Assembly (NCBI RefSeq): GCF_000485595.1
Contig: NW_014577837.1
Location: forward strand, 66,169-108,834
DNA length: 42,666 nt
Origin: Priapulus caudatus
Lineage: Eukaryota; Priapulida; Priapulimorpha; Priapulimorphida; Priapulidae
Direction of reading: 5' to 3'
In this document: piece after piece, positions 23,501-38,500 of the stretch
Layout of the letters: every line of letters starts with the position of its first letter
How positions within the stretch are numbered: position 1 is the stretch's first letter
Made by a program: the position numbers and the translations under genes
The notes under the pieces: generated by a model
What the model saw: the letters and a program-made list of their open reading frames with translations, nothing else
Databases searched by the model: none
Told to the model about the DNA's origin: nothing

Positions 23501-26500
23501 CGTCAGCTGCTGCTCACAACACGTGTACGCGGGCAATCAAAACGCTCTAAAAGTTCACGTGTATTGTTATATGGAGAAATGAGCATATATATAGAGGTGG
23601 CACATAGTGTTAGCCATCGAATAAAGTTGAAAATGAAAAATCGGTAAAATTTTGCCTAAAACCTTGAGAGTATCCTTAACTAAACGTTTTTATTTTCGTA
23701 CAAATTCGTTCATATTATAACTGAAACTAAGAGTGGCTTATAAGTTATTGCAATCCTTCTCCTCTTAAAGTAATAAATAAGAAACACTCAGTCTGTAGCT
23801 TGCAGCCGAAAAGTTGCTTTGTCAGTGGATGGGCTTGTAGTGGCGCCACTGTCATTGAAAGGAACAGTATAGCCATCAGTTTTAAAACTTCTTTTTTAAC
23901 CATGTCTAATGAATGGTGAATAATCAAGTTTTTATGTAGCGTAAGGTAAGGTAATTGGTATGAAATTAATTCGATTCGATTATTGATATTTTTGTTTTCG
24001 ATATTTAGATCCGATTTGATCCGATTCGATTTAATATGTAATAACACATGATGTAGCAAAAGATGGATGATGTTTTTTGTTGTTATTTGTAGCATTGTAG
24101 GTGTGTTTTATGGTTTTGTATGGGAATGTACGCACTACAATATTATAAGCCTGTTATATATTTTTATCTCATTACACAGTTCACAGACGACTTTCGATCT
24201 GTCAACTGCCCCATCCCCTGTCTTGGGAAAACCAAACATTTTCCCACACAATGTATTCCCACAAAATATTCCCACACAATGACACACGACTTCTCTTTCT
24301 TTCCTGGACCTGAATGAAAAACGCATAACCTTTTATCAGGCAGGCATATGAAATCTCAAAAAGATTTCTAGTGTATGAAGTATGTATATAATAAAAAATA
24401 TCGTATGTAGTGACGGAAACAATATTTTACAGGGGTCGAAATTAGTGGTATCCCGATATCTGCGGGATAGTAGATTTTTGGGTTGGATGCCAGATTTCCA
24501 ATGCTTGATATCCCACCTTGATAGTAATACAAAATCGTCAAAATCGGGATAGTGGTTGCTGAGTTATCAACTTTATAAGGCAGCGCATCTGAGCGAGTGC
24601 GCACGATCTGAACAGGCTCAGGCATCCTGATTCTCATCAGTCTCGCTGCTAGCATGATGTATCCATACGCCACACTAGCATAATACAGCGGGCATAGTAC
24701 AAGCGTGGCGATAATAATCAGGGTGGGCTCAGGCCAGCTATACATGTACATAAACGTGATGTTATACATTGTAATCAGCGAAAAAAATACACGGGAGCGG
24801 CGAGCGATTTCGCTCCCGTCAGCTTTCAAAGCGCTCTGGTAACAACAATTACGAGTGAAAATTTTGGAAGATACGAGAAAAAATCGCTCCCATGCCGCCG
24901 GCAGCGTTCGAAATTAGTTCCGACCCGGAGGCCCGAGCCCACTAAGTTTTTGCTCGGGCCACCATCTTTACGAAACTGCCGGTCCTCCTGACCGGCACTT
25001 TTTCCCCTCATATCACGCTGGGGTTATCGTGGGGAGTGAGGGCACGACCAGTGACACCTGACACGCACGTAATCAAAGCTGTTAACTGAATTCATCACTT
25101 TTCTTAACGTAGAAAGTGGACTGTTTTTATTCAGTTAGATATCTAGAAGCAATGTAAACTGTATATACTTAAAGATTCTAGGCACTTGTAACTTTGCGGA
25201 TGTGCGGCAGCATTGATCTATGCATATATATATATCTATCGTAGTATATATATAGTAGTCTATAGTAGTATACGACTCCTATATCAGTCATAGGGGTACC
25301 GAGGACTGGGGAGGAGAAAAACGAAAGTAAAACCTTACCCAGAAGCTCCCCCGACATTCCTAGAGATTGAAACATTATTTTATCAACTCTAATTAAGTTA
25401 CATGTATGCTGTTTTAATGCCAATGGTTATCTTTATATACTATTTTGTTACACACTGCTTGTAACTAAGCGGACCACCAAATTTTTGTGCAGGTCCACCA
25501 ACTTTCTGAAGATAGATTTCTGTCCACTAGATTTTCAGCCGAAAATCAATCCCTGCGGTGCCGGGCTCGACAAACCCGCTTGCCCGATGGCCCGGGGCAA
25601 CCAAAATTCGCCCCCAGGCAAGTAGCTTGAAATTGCACTTGCCTGTTCGGGCAAGCAAGTTTTTTTTATTGAATGGCTAGACATAATGAGATTTTTCTGT
25701 TTCCACCCGTCCCTTGCATTGTTTTGCACAAACATAAGCTGCCTTGCTGCGACGAGATTTGAATGATAAAAATAATGCGAATGAGACAATCAGTGCATGC
25801 AGTCATACTTTGTACACAACATGCATACAGCAACATGTAAACCCAGCCTCCGTGATTTTGTCACCATTATGAATGATTGTTGACCTCGTCGATTTCGCCA
25901 AAGCATAATCTTGACTTTCGTTTGAGAAACACCTTTACGATAATTAGACAAAATTTCTGGCTTCTGAGACATTATTAGAGTCCGTGCATCCAAATTATGA
26001 AAATTTTAACAAAATCATGCTATGAAAAAGTAGCTCTGACCAAGCCTAAAATAGCTCTCGTAACAAAAATTACGAGAGCTCTTTTTTTCATACAAAATCA
26101 AAAAAGAACTCTCGTAAAAAAAAAAGTAATTTTTAGGCTGGTATCAAGCAAGCCAGACAATGCGTCTAGACATGTACGTTTCAGCGCATTGTGCAGGCCT
26201 GGGTAGCATGCAGGTCGTGTATCAGGTTGCTATTTTTCGTTTTATTTCGATATATCGATATCGGACGCAAATCCATCGCGATTCATCGATGAGGTGGGTA
26301 TCGATGACAGCCCTAGCGTAAGGAACCTAGGATCACGTCCGATTCAAATAAAAAAACTAATGATTACTGTTTAGAGTTAAGATCAGGATCATGACCCTAT
26401 TCAGCAAATGACCCTGATTGACCCTGACCCTGATCAACGCAACAATTCCAAGCGCCAAGTGTGGTATAGTGTATACATTACCACTGCCAGTGTTAGAATT

Positions 26501-29500
26501 GAAAATAACTGTTTAAATAAATATCATGCAATAAACCTATCATCTATCTATCTACGTATCTATATATAGCTAAAGTATGTAGATGAACGTACGCTTTCGC
26601 ACTTCCTCAGCTTCTCCTGCGCTCCATCAAAGTCAAAGTTCACATAGAGGCATTCCAGGAACTCGGTGATTGGATCCCTGTATGTATACGACTCCTGTAA
26701 CAATGCAAATGAGCGAACACGTGGCATGAAAAAAAAGACAGCATTTTTTACCCTGTAGAGAAACAGTCGGGTAAAGGCACCGTGGAGAACACCCGGGTAC
26801 AGTGAAATTAACAAACACTTGCCTGTTGGATTACTTTCACCAAGTCTTTGAGAACAGTTCGTCTGCGCTTGTTCGTGATCACGGCCGTCGTGAGGTATCG
26901 CAAAATGTGAGGGCACATTGTTTGGATGGCATTCAAATACCTGCATGACAGCATGACATTAAGAAACGCTTCTCTACAAGTGACATGAACTTTCACAGAT
27001 GACTTGTTTATAGGTAATCTTAAATATAGGCATATGATTATCTTCTAAACTTATCTGCACGATAATAGCTGTCACAATTCGCCGTTATACTTATAGTCAA
27101 ATTTATATATGAGTCATTCAAGTGGCATAGGTGTTCAATCCATAGAAGTGGGTTCACCTGTTAAATGCAATACATGAAAAATGCCAAAGGCATCTTTGAT
27201 AGATGTGTTTACTACATAAATGCCACTCAAGGTAAATGCTAAATACATGCTTTATAGTCAGGTATCCATTCTATAGAGGTGTGCTACAGAGGTTCTACGC
27301 AGATTTGACCTCACATTTCTGTGACAGGCCCCTTACTTCCAATCTTCTTCTCACTGAACAGACCACACCCTATCCCTACGGGAGGGGGGGGGAAGAATTA
27401 CACTCAACAGAACCGGACATTGTATGGCATACTCACTGGCTCTGGTAGAGGAACATATCAATGATGAGGTCGCGTCCCTTCGGGTGGTTGAAGAAGACAA
27501 ACAGACTCCAGTGCACAAGCCACGTGCGCTGCTGCAGTGACTGCAGAGCCGACCCAAACGTCTGCAAGACAAGCATGGGTCATCATCATGTAGCCACCAC
27601 TAATGAGCAACAATGGCCTTAACAAGATTAACGCCTCTGTGATTAAAGGCCGGCACGTGAGCTTAAGACTGCCAAGTAGTAGGGCTGTAACGATCCGCCG
27701 AAATCGAATCGAATCGCGATTATCTTCCCTCGATCCGATCCTCAATATTTTTTCCCATATTTTTCGATTCGATCAAAACCCGCTTCAATTTTTATTGTAT
27801 TATTGTGGCGAAGTGTGTATGAGATGTGTGCTCTGATTGGACAATAGTCACGACTCGCCAGTCAGCTAATCAGCAGCTACAGCACATCGCTGACACAGTG
27901 TTTACTATTACATGGCTCGAGTTTCCCGAATTTGATGACTAATCTGCACGGATTTGTTATTTCATAAACCAACAGATCAAAAGCTGACAAATCCGTACAT
28001 AGAAAATATATACCGTATTATATACCATAGAAAATGTTATTATTACTCCCTACGGATGGCATCATGTATGCAGAAATGGCCGCTGAAACGATGTGGTATT
28101 TGACACTTAATCATTTCTGTTTGAATCTTAGGGTAATTGTGACTATATACTGACTTAGTCAGCTGCATTTTCTGTTCTTTGACTTAGTGTCCACTTACTT
28201 AAGATAATATTTGATAAACAAGTGGGTCTCTAGTCTATTCACCATTTAGTATTTAATAGTAATTTCCCATAAGGCGAGAATTTTTTATTTTGTTGGTTTA
28301 CAGATCTGCCGACCCGAATTTTCAAGAAAAACGAAAAAAAATACAAATTGAAAATCTGTATTTTTTTATTCCCGCCAACCTTTTCTCTAAGAAATATGAA
28401 TAAAAAAAATTTAAATGTAATAAACAAAAACATTTCATAAACAAATAGTTTATAATAAAAGTAAAAATAATTACAAGTTGAGTTTTGTTTTCATTTAGTT
28501 TTCTTAAAATACTTTAATATTATGTATAACAGTATCACTGTATTTTGACTTGTTTGATCTGACAAAACAACATTTTTTTTTTTTACCCTACCGAGTCAAC
28601 AACAACAACAAAAATTCTGTAAACCAACAAAATCAAAAATGGTGGCCTAATATCTAGTCATTTGACCTAATACTGTTGTTATTTTAATTATCTGCTCAAA
28701 GTGATTGAAAATATACAAAATAAGATAACATTTCAATATTGTAAGAATCGAATCGAAGATCAATATCGAACGCAAATATCGAGATACGGATCAAATAGAG
28801 ATGTATGTGAATCGTTACAACCCTACCGAGCAGTTCGATCAATGGCTGGCTGGAATGCTATGCTACAGATTTTTAGTGCTTCTCTCTGTGAATTAACCCA
28901 GCATAGCTGGAATCATCAGGGCTCAGCGATACGTGTAAGAACGAATGGCGATGAACCAATGGAACGAGGTGCAAGCGCGGAATCAATCTCTGAAAGCGTT
29001 GACCGCCATGGAACGCGTATGACCGTGTGCCCGCTGCCAGTCAGTACTCACGTTAGAGTCGATGATGTCCTTAAGTCGGTTTAGATCCTCCAGGGCATTG
29101 TCCCAGTTTTGCATAAGGATTTCCGAGGCGAGTTTTCCCCATAATGCTGGCAGGTAGTTCTTGTCGTGTCCCGGAGCCTTTACAGAAAAAGATGGTGTCA
29201 CCGAAAGCATCCCCACGACCACAGTAAACGCACCAGCAGTGCAGCGGCAATTTTGGTAAATATGAGGCGGATGATATCATCAGCAATGCAAGAGCTTATC
29301 ATATACCAGGTGAAACACTGGCTTTCATCGACACAATTGTTTCACTGACACCATGAACTGGAATATACAGATAAAACACAGACTAATCGCGAATATTGTG
29401 CAAAATGCTCTGAGAGCCACGGACTAATACGGAGCTAATTACAGTTCGTAGCAAGCGCCAGCACCTGCTAACATTCTGCTGCTTGAAAACTCCTGCTGCT

Positions 29501-32500
29501 GGTGTGCAGGCGCCACGCTAGCTGGAAAATTCATGTACTATGTCCGTAATAAACACGGACTCTCCGAGATTAGATCATTCTTCATTGGCAGTCTCTTAGA
29601 AGTCTGTAGTTTTAGGAATCCGTGTATTTTGCTACGGATTGTATTAGCTCCATAATAGCCCATAATAGCTCCATAATAGCCCGTGCGTTTTGCACCATTT
29701 TCGTGAAGAGTCTGTGTTTTATCCGTCTATTCCAGTTCATAGTGTGAGCAGCATGCACGTCGCCATTTACATACTAGAACTCTGTAGAAGTCTAGATACT
29801 CAGCAGCACCTGAGTAATTTCCGCACTCGTACTGGAACTTCGCGAATTGATATAAGGTATCCAGCCAAGACGATTTGAACTGTGAACAGAACAGGCAAAT
29901 GTCAAACGAGCATCAAGAGTTTTGAACTTAGAGATTAAAATGATGGCAATTACATAGCATTTCCAATACGGTAGATATATTCCTTACCCCATGGTTCTTT
30001 GATAGGTAATCAAACAATTGTCGCCCATCTCTGCAAAGGAAAAATCATCTGATATCATACATATAAAGCATTATCTAGAATGAAAGTGTCAATCACACTG
30101 TAGCTCACCACAAAAAAGGACACAAATGAGTGAGTAAGAAGAAGTCAGTTTTAATTGAGCAACCATCGACGTACATTATAGAAACGATTGCCATCTGTAT
30201 ATCGCAATAATAATTTATAAACCAAAATGAATCACAATTTGTGACCGTAGATGTCCGTGGCGTGACCGCTTTGTAGCGATGGCGTTTGAAATAAATAGGT
30301 TATGCTGCGTTCCGACATGTTTTGTAAAACTTTACTCTAATGTAGACGTTTTATCGGCAGGGTGGACAGGAAATACCAATTTTGCATTAAAGATATTGTC
30401 AATGAAATCTTGTAAAACAAACCCGACAAGTGTGACACCACAGACTGTTTGTGTCTATATAATATGCTATATAATTGCCAAACCCTACCTAATTTGCATA
30501 ATTTGAATTATGAAACACATACCAAAAATGAGCAAAATCCGTTGAACCTGAACTGACTAATGACAATTCCCATTTTTGCCAAAAAATTGCCGTGGCTCGA
30601 AAGTACGTCGACTGGCGTGCTTCAAAATAGGACGTTAAATATGGGAGCATAGCAGTAACAACTATACCCAATTTCAAATATGTGGGCCAAATGGTTCCCG
30701 AGTTATCGTTGACCGTAGCGAAATGTTGACGGACGGACGGACGTACGACGGACGACGACCCATGGCAATAGCTCAGCTTGACGATGTCAAGGTGAGCTAA
30801 AAATGGATGATCCTCATATTAATATTATTTTTAGATATGGTTATTTTTTAATACTCATCAATTTCCACTTCTATTTACTTTTCTATGATGCAATGCAGGG
30901 GAAAAAATACACGGGGCGGCGGGCGATTTCGCCCCCGAAATGCCAAAAAGAGCCCCCGAAAACATGATATCAGGGGCGACCCCAAAAGAAAAAGTCGCCC
31001 TGGAAATCGATTGTCCAGGTCGGTCCCGCTCTCGCTCGGCGTTGCTGTGCTGCGATGCCTAGGCCTATGCCGCTAGCGGCAGCCGGTTCCACGGCGCGGT
31101 AGAATTCATGGTACGGTGTGACTGTCAAGGTTTACCATTTAAGCATGCATGTGTGTACTGTACTGTATTGCATTCAATCAAGAGTAGATAATATAACAAG
31201 AGGGAGACACCCGATCCCCACATTTTTAACCGATTTTTTTCATCAAAATTTGCCACCAATAAAGAAGCAAGTCTATACGTTCCTCAGCTCAGGCCTCGAA
31301 TTAAGCGATGAGAGGGGAAAGGCAATTTTTTGGGGGCATGTAAGAAATTGCCTTGAATTTTCTCTAAAATGGATGGGCACCGAGGCAATTTTAAAGGGCA
31401 TCAAGGCAACTCTCACAATTTGAGAAGGGCACCAAGGCACTTTTGTAAAATAAAGGAAAGCTCATTTAACAAATTAATACATCAACATCGTCTTGCTTTT
31501 AATGTACAAAATAGTAGGCCCAGTTTAACATAATTTACTGCACTTAGCAAGCTACACACCGTACAGATCACAGCTGGCCAATCTTACGCGAGCGTCGTTT
31601 CCCGCGCTTTAAATCGCGCGCGGGCCGAGTCCACGTGCAGCATTTAAATATTCGTGTTCTACCACGGGCATACACAGGCGCACGATTTATCGATCGTCTA
31701 CTGGCAGCAGTTGGCAGCAAGCCACATTATTGTTTTTGCCGAAGGGTAGACTGGTATCCGGCCTCACGCTCTGCTAGACAATGTACACGCTCTGCGACAA
31801 ACAGTGCGGCCGCGAACCAGTCTAGCCAGAGGCACTGACGGAAATTACAGAAAAGGGCAAGGCAGGTCACTGCCGTCGGTCGGGTTGGATTTTCAGGGGC
31901 AGTACGGCGATTGATAGGGGCACCGACGGCAATTGCCGTCGGTGCCGTCGGTTAATTCGAGCCCTGCCTCAGCTTATTATGACCACTAATCATTCACCTT
32001 CGTGGTACTGATATTCGTTTACATATACGTTTATATGCTAGCGTATTGCTGTAAATCGTAATCTTGCACGGATGTTATATTATCTACTCTTGATTCAATC
32101 AAGCACGCGCCGCCACCCGCGTGTATATACGTGTGTGGCTGTGTGCCTGTGCGTGTGCTTGCGTGTGTGCCTGCGTGCGTGCTGACGGTGTGCCTGCGGG
32201 CGTGCTTGCGTGTGTGCCTGCGTGCGTGCGTGACGGTGTGCCTGCGGGCGTGCTTGCGTGTGTGCCTGCGTGCGTGCCTGTGTGTGCCGGTGTGCCTGCG
32301 GGCGTGCTTGCGTGTGTGGATGCGCGCGTGCATGTGTGCGCGTGCGTGCTTGCATGCGTGCGTGTGTGCCTGCGGGCGTGCCTACGTAGACCCGTAGGAC
32401 CAACGACCCGTAGGATTATAGAACGGTAATCCATGAAAAATCCTAATGAAATTCACACGTATATTTTTCCCTGCCGGCACACTCGTGTGTCATTCCCGAT

Positions 32501-35500
32501 TGTAGCTTCGATTGTCAATTTTCCCCAAAAAAGTTTTGCTGTCGCTCTCTCATAGTCCAGCAATGCCAACCCTCTACATTTTAGTAGTGATTAGTACCAC
32601 GCTGTGAAATAGGACCACGCCCTGAAACGAATCGTTGCCCCCCCCCCCTACTTTCAAATCAATTCGCCCCTGCCCAAGGCACGCACGCTATCGCAGGCGT
32701 CGCGTGCCACAGGCCATTACACACCGTGGGCTCGCGGGCGCTTTCTCAACACCCCTGGAGCCTTCTGGAAAAAAAAGTCGACCCTGGAAAATGAACAAAG
32801 GTAGCCCGAAATTTGGTGCGGGGGTTTCTGCAAAGACGCTTCGGAAAAAAAATTAATTACTTTTTTCCCTGATGCAATGTTAGGAATGATTAGCCTTCCC
32901 GCACTGTTGTGCTAGCGTTACCCAGACGTCCTGGGATTTGCCTGATGGTAACCTCCTGGGGTTCTTCAAACACCTTTACTTATTGGCTCCGTCTCGGCGC
33001 GGCGGCGCGCCTTGGCAGCTGTTTCAGACGGACCCGACCACCGGCACACGTTGGTCTTTTAATGCTGCAATGGCCCACCAACGAGATCATACGCCGAATG
33101 CGGACACCCTACAACTGAGATTGACCATTTCAGTTGATACACGCACGACACTGAACAGTGATTAGGGTTAGGGGATGTGGCAGACTCCCTCGCTGCCAGG
33201 GTGGAACTTTCGATGGACCTGCCAACCTGCGTTGACGATCAAACAGCCGATTTGCGTTAACAGAGAATTACACGAGCTTACTACGTCTACTGAAGATGGT
33301 TCCTAGATTAATAGAAAGCCGCGCCACACAAGCCCACTCTCATGAATTATCATTCTTATCCCACCAGCGAGTCATCTGTGGAGTAAGGTTACCTGCTGGA
33401 ACGTCATTGCCAGGGGTACAAGCCCTTGTTGCCACATCCATTGCCAAAAATTACCACCAGGTGTGTTGGTGTTGCTAAGCGATCCAGCTTGCCACGCCAA
33501 ATAGTGGTTCCTTCTCATCGGGCCTAGGATCTAAAATGTAGCCAAGACATTTTGTTTGGCTATTCAATACTAGCCAACTAGTTTGATGTCACGCATCATC
33601 AATTATACTCGAATCATCGGGGGGTTTGAAAAGTGGCCTCGAGAACCACACGGCGCTTGGCTTATCAAAAAATTCTATAATCAATATTCATCGCCGGGGA
33701 AAAAAAAAAAAATCCTAAAATAAATGTAAACTTGGGGAAGAAGAAACTTGGGAAAGTGGATGAGAATCAGACATATCATTGCTAACATCATACAAGTTAT
33801 CCTTTATTTTAACAATACATGCTATTATACACACAGTAGTAAACAGTGCAAAAACAAACGGGCTAAACAGGGGCTAAGCGCCTACAAAAAAAAAGATGTG
33901 TTTCGACGAACGCCGACCCTACCTAGCAATTAAAATTTATCCAAAAAAATTCAAAATCTTGATACGTCAATATGTGATATTATGTCAGACTAAAAAACCA
34001 CAACAAAAGAACAAGTCAAACAGTCTTCAGCTTAGGAATGACATGATATATCGACGTATTTTACCCAACAATACGCAGCTCGAACAGCGTCGATCTCTTA
34101 TCGGCGGTATTGTTGATGTCCCTGTTCACTGCAGTACAGGTGAAACTCGATTTATGCAAGCGGCAGGACCACTGACATTCTGTATACAATGTCATAGGAA
34201 CAACGTTGTCCAGTATATACTACTGGTAGTGAAACGCTGGTAGTAATATGTCCGAAAAATTGCACACATCAATCGGCTTATTTAAAAAAAAAAATAAATA
34301 AAATAAAAAATATCCCTACCTACCCTACCTAATTTTTTCAAGACCGTTCTCGGAAACACATCATTTATTTTTTTAGGCCTAAACAAGCACATACATGCAC
34401 ACACGTACATGCACACGACGTTACGCACATGCAGGCATTCAACACCTCGAGTAACCGATTGTAACCGATCATCGGTTACTTGGGTCCAACCGATGATCGA
34501 TTACGAAATTACAACACTACTACCAACAAGCAAATCCTCCCACCAGGAGCCAATCCAAAAAAATTGTTTGTTTCCGGTTACCCGACCGACCCTACCAAAT
34601 AGTTGCCGACCCTAAACATTTTTGACCACTTTTAAAAACGAAAATCAACAAATGCATCGATTGGACCTTTAATATAAATTTAAGATGAATTTATTACGAA
34701 GCATAACCCTGCACATTGCGGCATGCAGGCAATTAACTCACCTCTATAAAAGTAGGAAATGTACGAACATTGCGCGATGTTTACAAACGGAACCACTAGC
34801 GAGTAGGCCCTCTAGCGGCCGTTAAGTAAGACAAAATGAGTCCTAAATTTTTTTAGCAAAATAAAAAATTTTACCGGCCTGCCTACCCTAGTTTGAAAAA
34901 TCATGTAACCGGAAACAAACCATTTTTTTTGGTTACGCCCGAAGCATGGCCACCCTGGCTATGCCTAAATCGCTTCAGGACAGGGGTTGGTCGATGCAGG
35001 GCACTCATGCAGAAATGGGGATACATTGAAGGTTGCCCAATCGAATGCAACTGCAGGATTGACCAGACCATGGGACATCTCCTGGAATGCCCCCTATTAC
35101 TAGAGCCCTGTAGACTTGGAGACCTAGAGGTTTTCAACCACTGTTCCAGGTCCTGTGTGCTACAGTGGCTAGGTCGTTTGTAGTGTAGTGACCAGAGAAG
35201 AAAAAGAAGAACAAACAAATGCCGAAACAGTACCTATTTTTACCTACATTTTCTTTTGTGTGATTTACTGCAATGACATTGGTCAATCTGTTAACAACTA
35301 CAGCATTTGGCATTTGCTGCAGCAGACCATGCAATCTATAATCGGACGATCGGGCCCAAGGATAGAACAGCTGTCCACATGTCATTTGCACATTTGCACA
35401 TGTCGCACATTGCGAAAATGCATTGATACAATGAGACCAATCAGAGTGAGGCTTACAATAGCCCCTGGTTCTCGCTTGTATCTGTGGCGCTGCAGGAGGG

Positions 35501-38500
35501 CTGATAGACTCGCTCTGATTGGTCTGATTGTTTGTAAATGGCGAACGTAATTTAATAAAGTTAAATGAAGCTGGGTTTCTGAAAAAAAATCTTTTAAGAA
35601 GTGAATAACGATTGAAGTGAATGTATACACATATCAGTAGCAAGGTAAAGCCTAGATACAATAATGTAACCCAAACCCAAGAGGATAGGGTTACAAAGCC
35701 TCCCTATCCTTTTCTGCGGAGGAATGCCCGAGTGAATCACTCGGGCCGGTTTGCTGGTGCGTTTTCAGAGACTAGAACTTCCAAACTGGGTTTATTCTCA
35801 ACACGAACCTTTCTCCGCTATCTGGGAACTTACTATGTATCAATTTTAGTAGTGATTAGTACCACGCTGAAACAATCGTGCCCCCCCCCCCTACTTCAAT
35901 CAATGCCGCCCCTGCCAGCACGCACGTACGCAGCGTCGACGTGCACAGCCATACACACGTGCCTCGCGGGCCGCTTTCTCAAACCCCTGAGCTTCTGGAA
36001 AAAAGTCGCCCTGGAAAATGAAAAAGTAGCCCCCGAAATTTTGGGGGGTTTGCAAAAAGAGCTTCGGAAAAAAATTAATTAATTTTTTCCCTGATGCAAT
36101 GTAAGGAAATATTAGCCTTCCGCACTGTGATGCTAGCGTACCGAGACGTCTGGATTTGCCTGGTAACCTCTGGGTCTTCAAACACCTTTACTATTGGCTC
36201 CGTCTCGGCCTGCAGCTGTTTCAGCTGACCGACCACCTGACCACGCTTGTCCTTTAATGCTGCAATGCACAACAGATCATACGGAAATGCGACCACCCCT
36301 ACAACTGATATTGACCATTTCATTGATACACGCACACACTGAACAGGTGATTAGGGTTAGGCATGTGAGATCCCTCGCTGCCAGGTGAACTTTCGAGACC
36401 CTGCAACCTGGTTTACATCAACAGCCGATTTGCGTAAAGATGGAATTACACGAGTTACTACGTCTACTGAAATGTTTCTAATTAATAGAAAGCCGCCCCA
36501 CCACAAGCCACTCTCATGAATTATCATTCTTATCCCACACTGTCATTGTGAGTAAGGTTACCTGCTGGAACGTCATTGCCAGGGTACAAGCCCTTGTGCA
36601 CATCCATTGCAAAATCCACCATGTTGGTGTTGCTAAGCAGATCCAGCTTGCCACGCAATAGTTCCTTCTCATCGTAGATCTACATGTAGCCAAGAAATTT
36701 TGTTGTATCAAGTACTACCAACTAGTGATGTCACGATCATCAATTATAATCGATCATCGGTTGAAAAGTGGCTCGAACCAAGCGCTTGGTTATCAAAATC
36801 TATAATCAATTTCATCAGGGAAAAAAAAAAAAATCTAAATAAATGTAAAACTTGAAGAAGAAAACTTGGAAAAGTGATGAGAATCAGAGATATCATTGCT
36901 ACTATACAAGTTATCCTTTATTTTAACATACATGTATTATACACACAGTAGTAAACAGTGCAAAACAAACGGTAAACAGGGCTAAGGCCTAAAAAAAAAA
37001 AGATGTGTTTCCGAGAACCCGACCCTACCTAGCAATTAAAATTTATCAAAAAAATCAAAAAATCTGATACGTCAATATGTGATATTATGTCAATAAAAAA
37101 CAAAACAAAAAACAAGCAAACATTTTCAGTTAGATGCAATGTATATCGACGTATTTTGACCCAACAATCACAACCCAGTTGTCTACGCAGCTCGAACAGC
37201 GTCGATCTCTTATCGGCGGTATTGTTGATGTCCCTGTTCACTGCAGTTACAGGTGAAACACTCGTTATTTATGCAAGGCGGCAGGACTCCACTGACGATT
37301 CTGCTATTTACAATGTCATAGAACAACGTTGTCGCAGTATTACTACTAGGTAGTGAAACGCTTGGTAGCTAATATGTCGCTCGAAAATTGCACACACAAT
37401 CGGCTTATTAAAAAAAAAAATTAAATAAAATAAAAAATATCCCTACCTACGCCTAACCTAATTTTTTCAAGACCGTTCTCGCGAAACACTACTCATCTTT
37501 TATATTTTTTAGGCCAAAACAGCACATACATGCAACACACTAGCAATGCACACGACGTTACGCACATGCAGGCCATTCAACACCTCGGTACGATGTAACC
37601 GATTCATCGGTTCTTGGGTCCAACGATGATCGATTACGAATTTACAACACTACTACCAAACAAGCAAATCCTCCCACAGCGAGCCAATCCAAAAAAAATT
37701 TTGTTTCCGGTTCACCGACCGACCCTCAAATAGTTGCCACCCTAAACATTTTTGCCACTTTAAAACGAACATCAAACAAATGCAGTTCGTTGGACCTTAA
37801 CTATACATTTAAGAATGAATTTATTACGAAGCATACCCTGCACATTGCCGGATGCAGGGCAATTACTTCCATCTATAAAAGTAGGAAATGTACGAACATT
37901 GCGCGATGTTTACAAACGGAACACTAGGGTTAGGCCCTCTAGCGGCCCGTTAAGTTAAGAAAATGAGTCCTAAATTTTTTAGCAAAATAAAAATTTTTAC
38001 CGGCCTTGCCTACCCGTCAGCTTGAAAAATCAATGTAACCGGAAACAAAACCATTGTTTTGGTTACGCCCGAGCATGGCACCCTGGCTATGCACCTAAAT
38101 CCGACGTCAGACAGGGGTGGTTGATGACATGGGGCCACTCATGGCAGAAGCATGGGTGATACATGAAGCGTGCCTCAATCGAATGAACTGCAGGATTGAC
38201 CAGCCCATGGGACAATCTCCTGAGACATGCCCCCTATTACTAGAGCCTGTAGACTGGAGACCTAGAGGTGTTCAACCACTGTTCCAGCGTCCTGTGTGCT
38301 ACAGTGGTAGGTCGTTTGTAGTGTAGTGACAGAGAGAAAAAGAAAAAATAAAAAAAAGATAAAAACAAAAAAATAAAACAAAAAAAAAAAAAAAAAAAAA
38401 ATTACAAAGAAGCCCGGCGAACAAACAAATGCCGAAACCAGTACGCTATTTTTACCTACCATTTTTCTTTTTGTGTGATTTACTGCAATTGACATGGTAA

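Larger units (their letters stand above)
32577..35841. repeat. 3.2-kb direct repeat, block A
   Basis: Collinear with 35842-39078 from TTTTAGTAGTGATTAGTACC to the CTCCGCTATCTG segment. The two blocks abut with no spacer. Differences are dominated by one- to few-base indels. EIF3E exon 2 and 3 copies in block A are longer than the intact ones (about 138 and 143 instead of 118 bases), with extra bases scattered throughout. Confidence 0.9.

Noticed and set aside
24368-24829. 153-codon minus-strand ORF
   Set aside because: Overlaps hAT-like termini and a dispersed hairpin motif, has no recognisable domain and no exon-like context.
32031-32434. His/Arg/Thr-rich and Cys/Ala-rich ORFs of about 100 codons
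   Set aside because: Pure products of the GTGC minisatellite, open in several frames on both strands.
37029-37241. Minus-strand peptide with [19 protein letters not shown]
   Set aside because: Looked exon-like, but it does not match eIF3e between exons 1 and 2. Block A has the same segment with indels, no splice phase fits, and I could not name a family.
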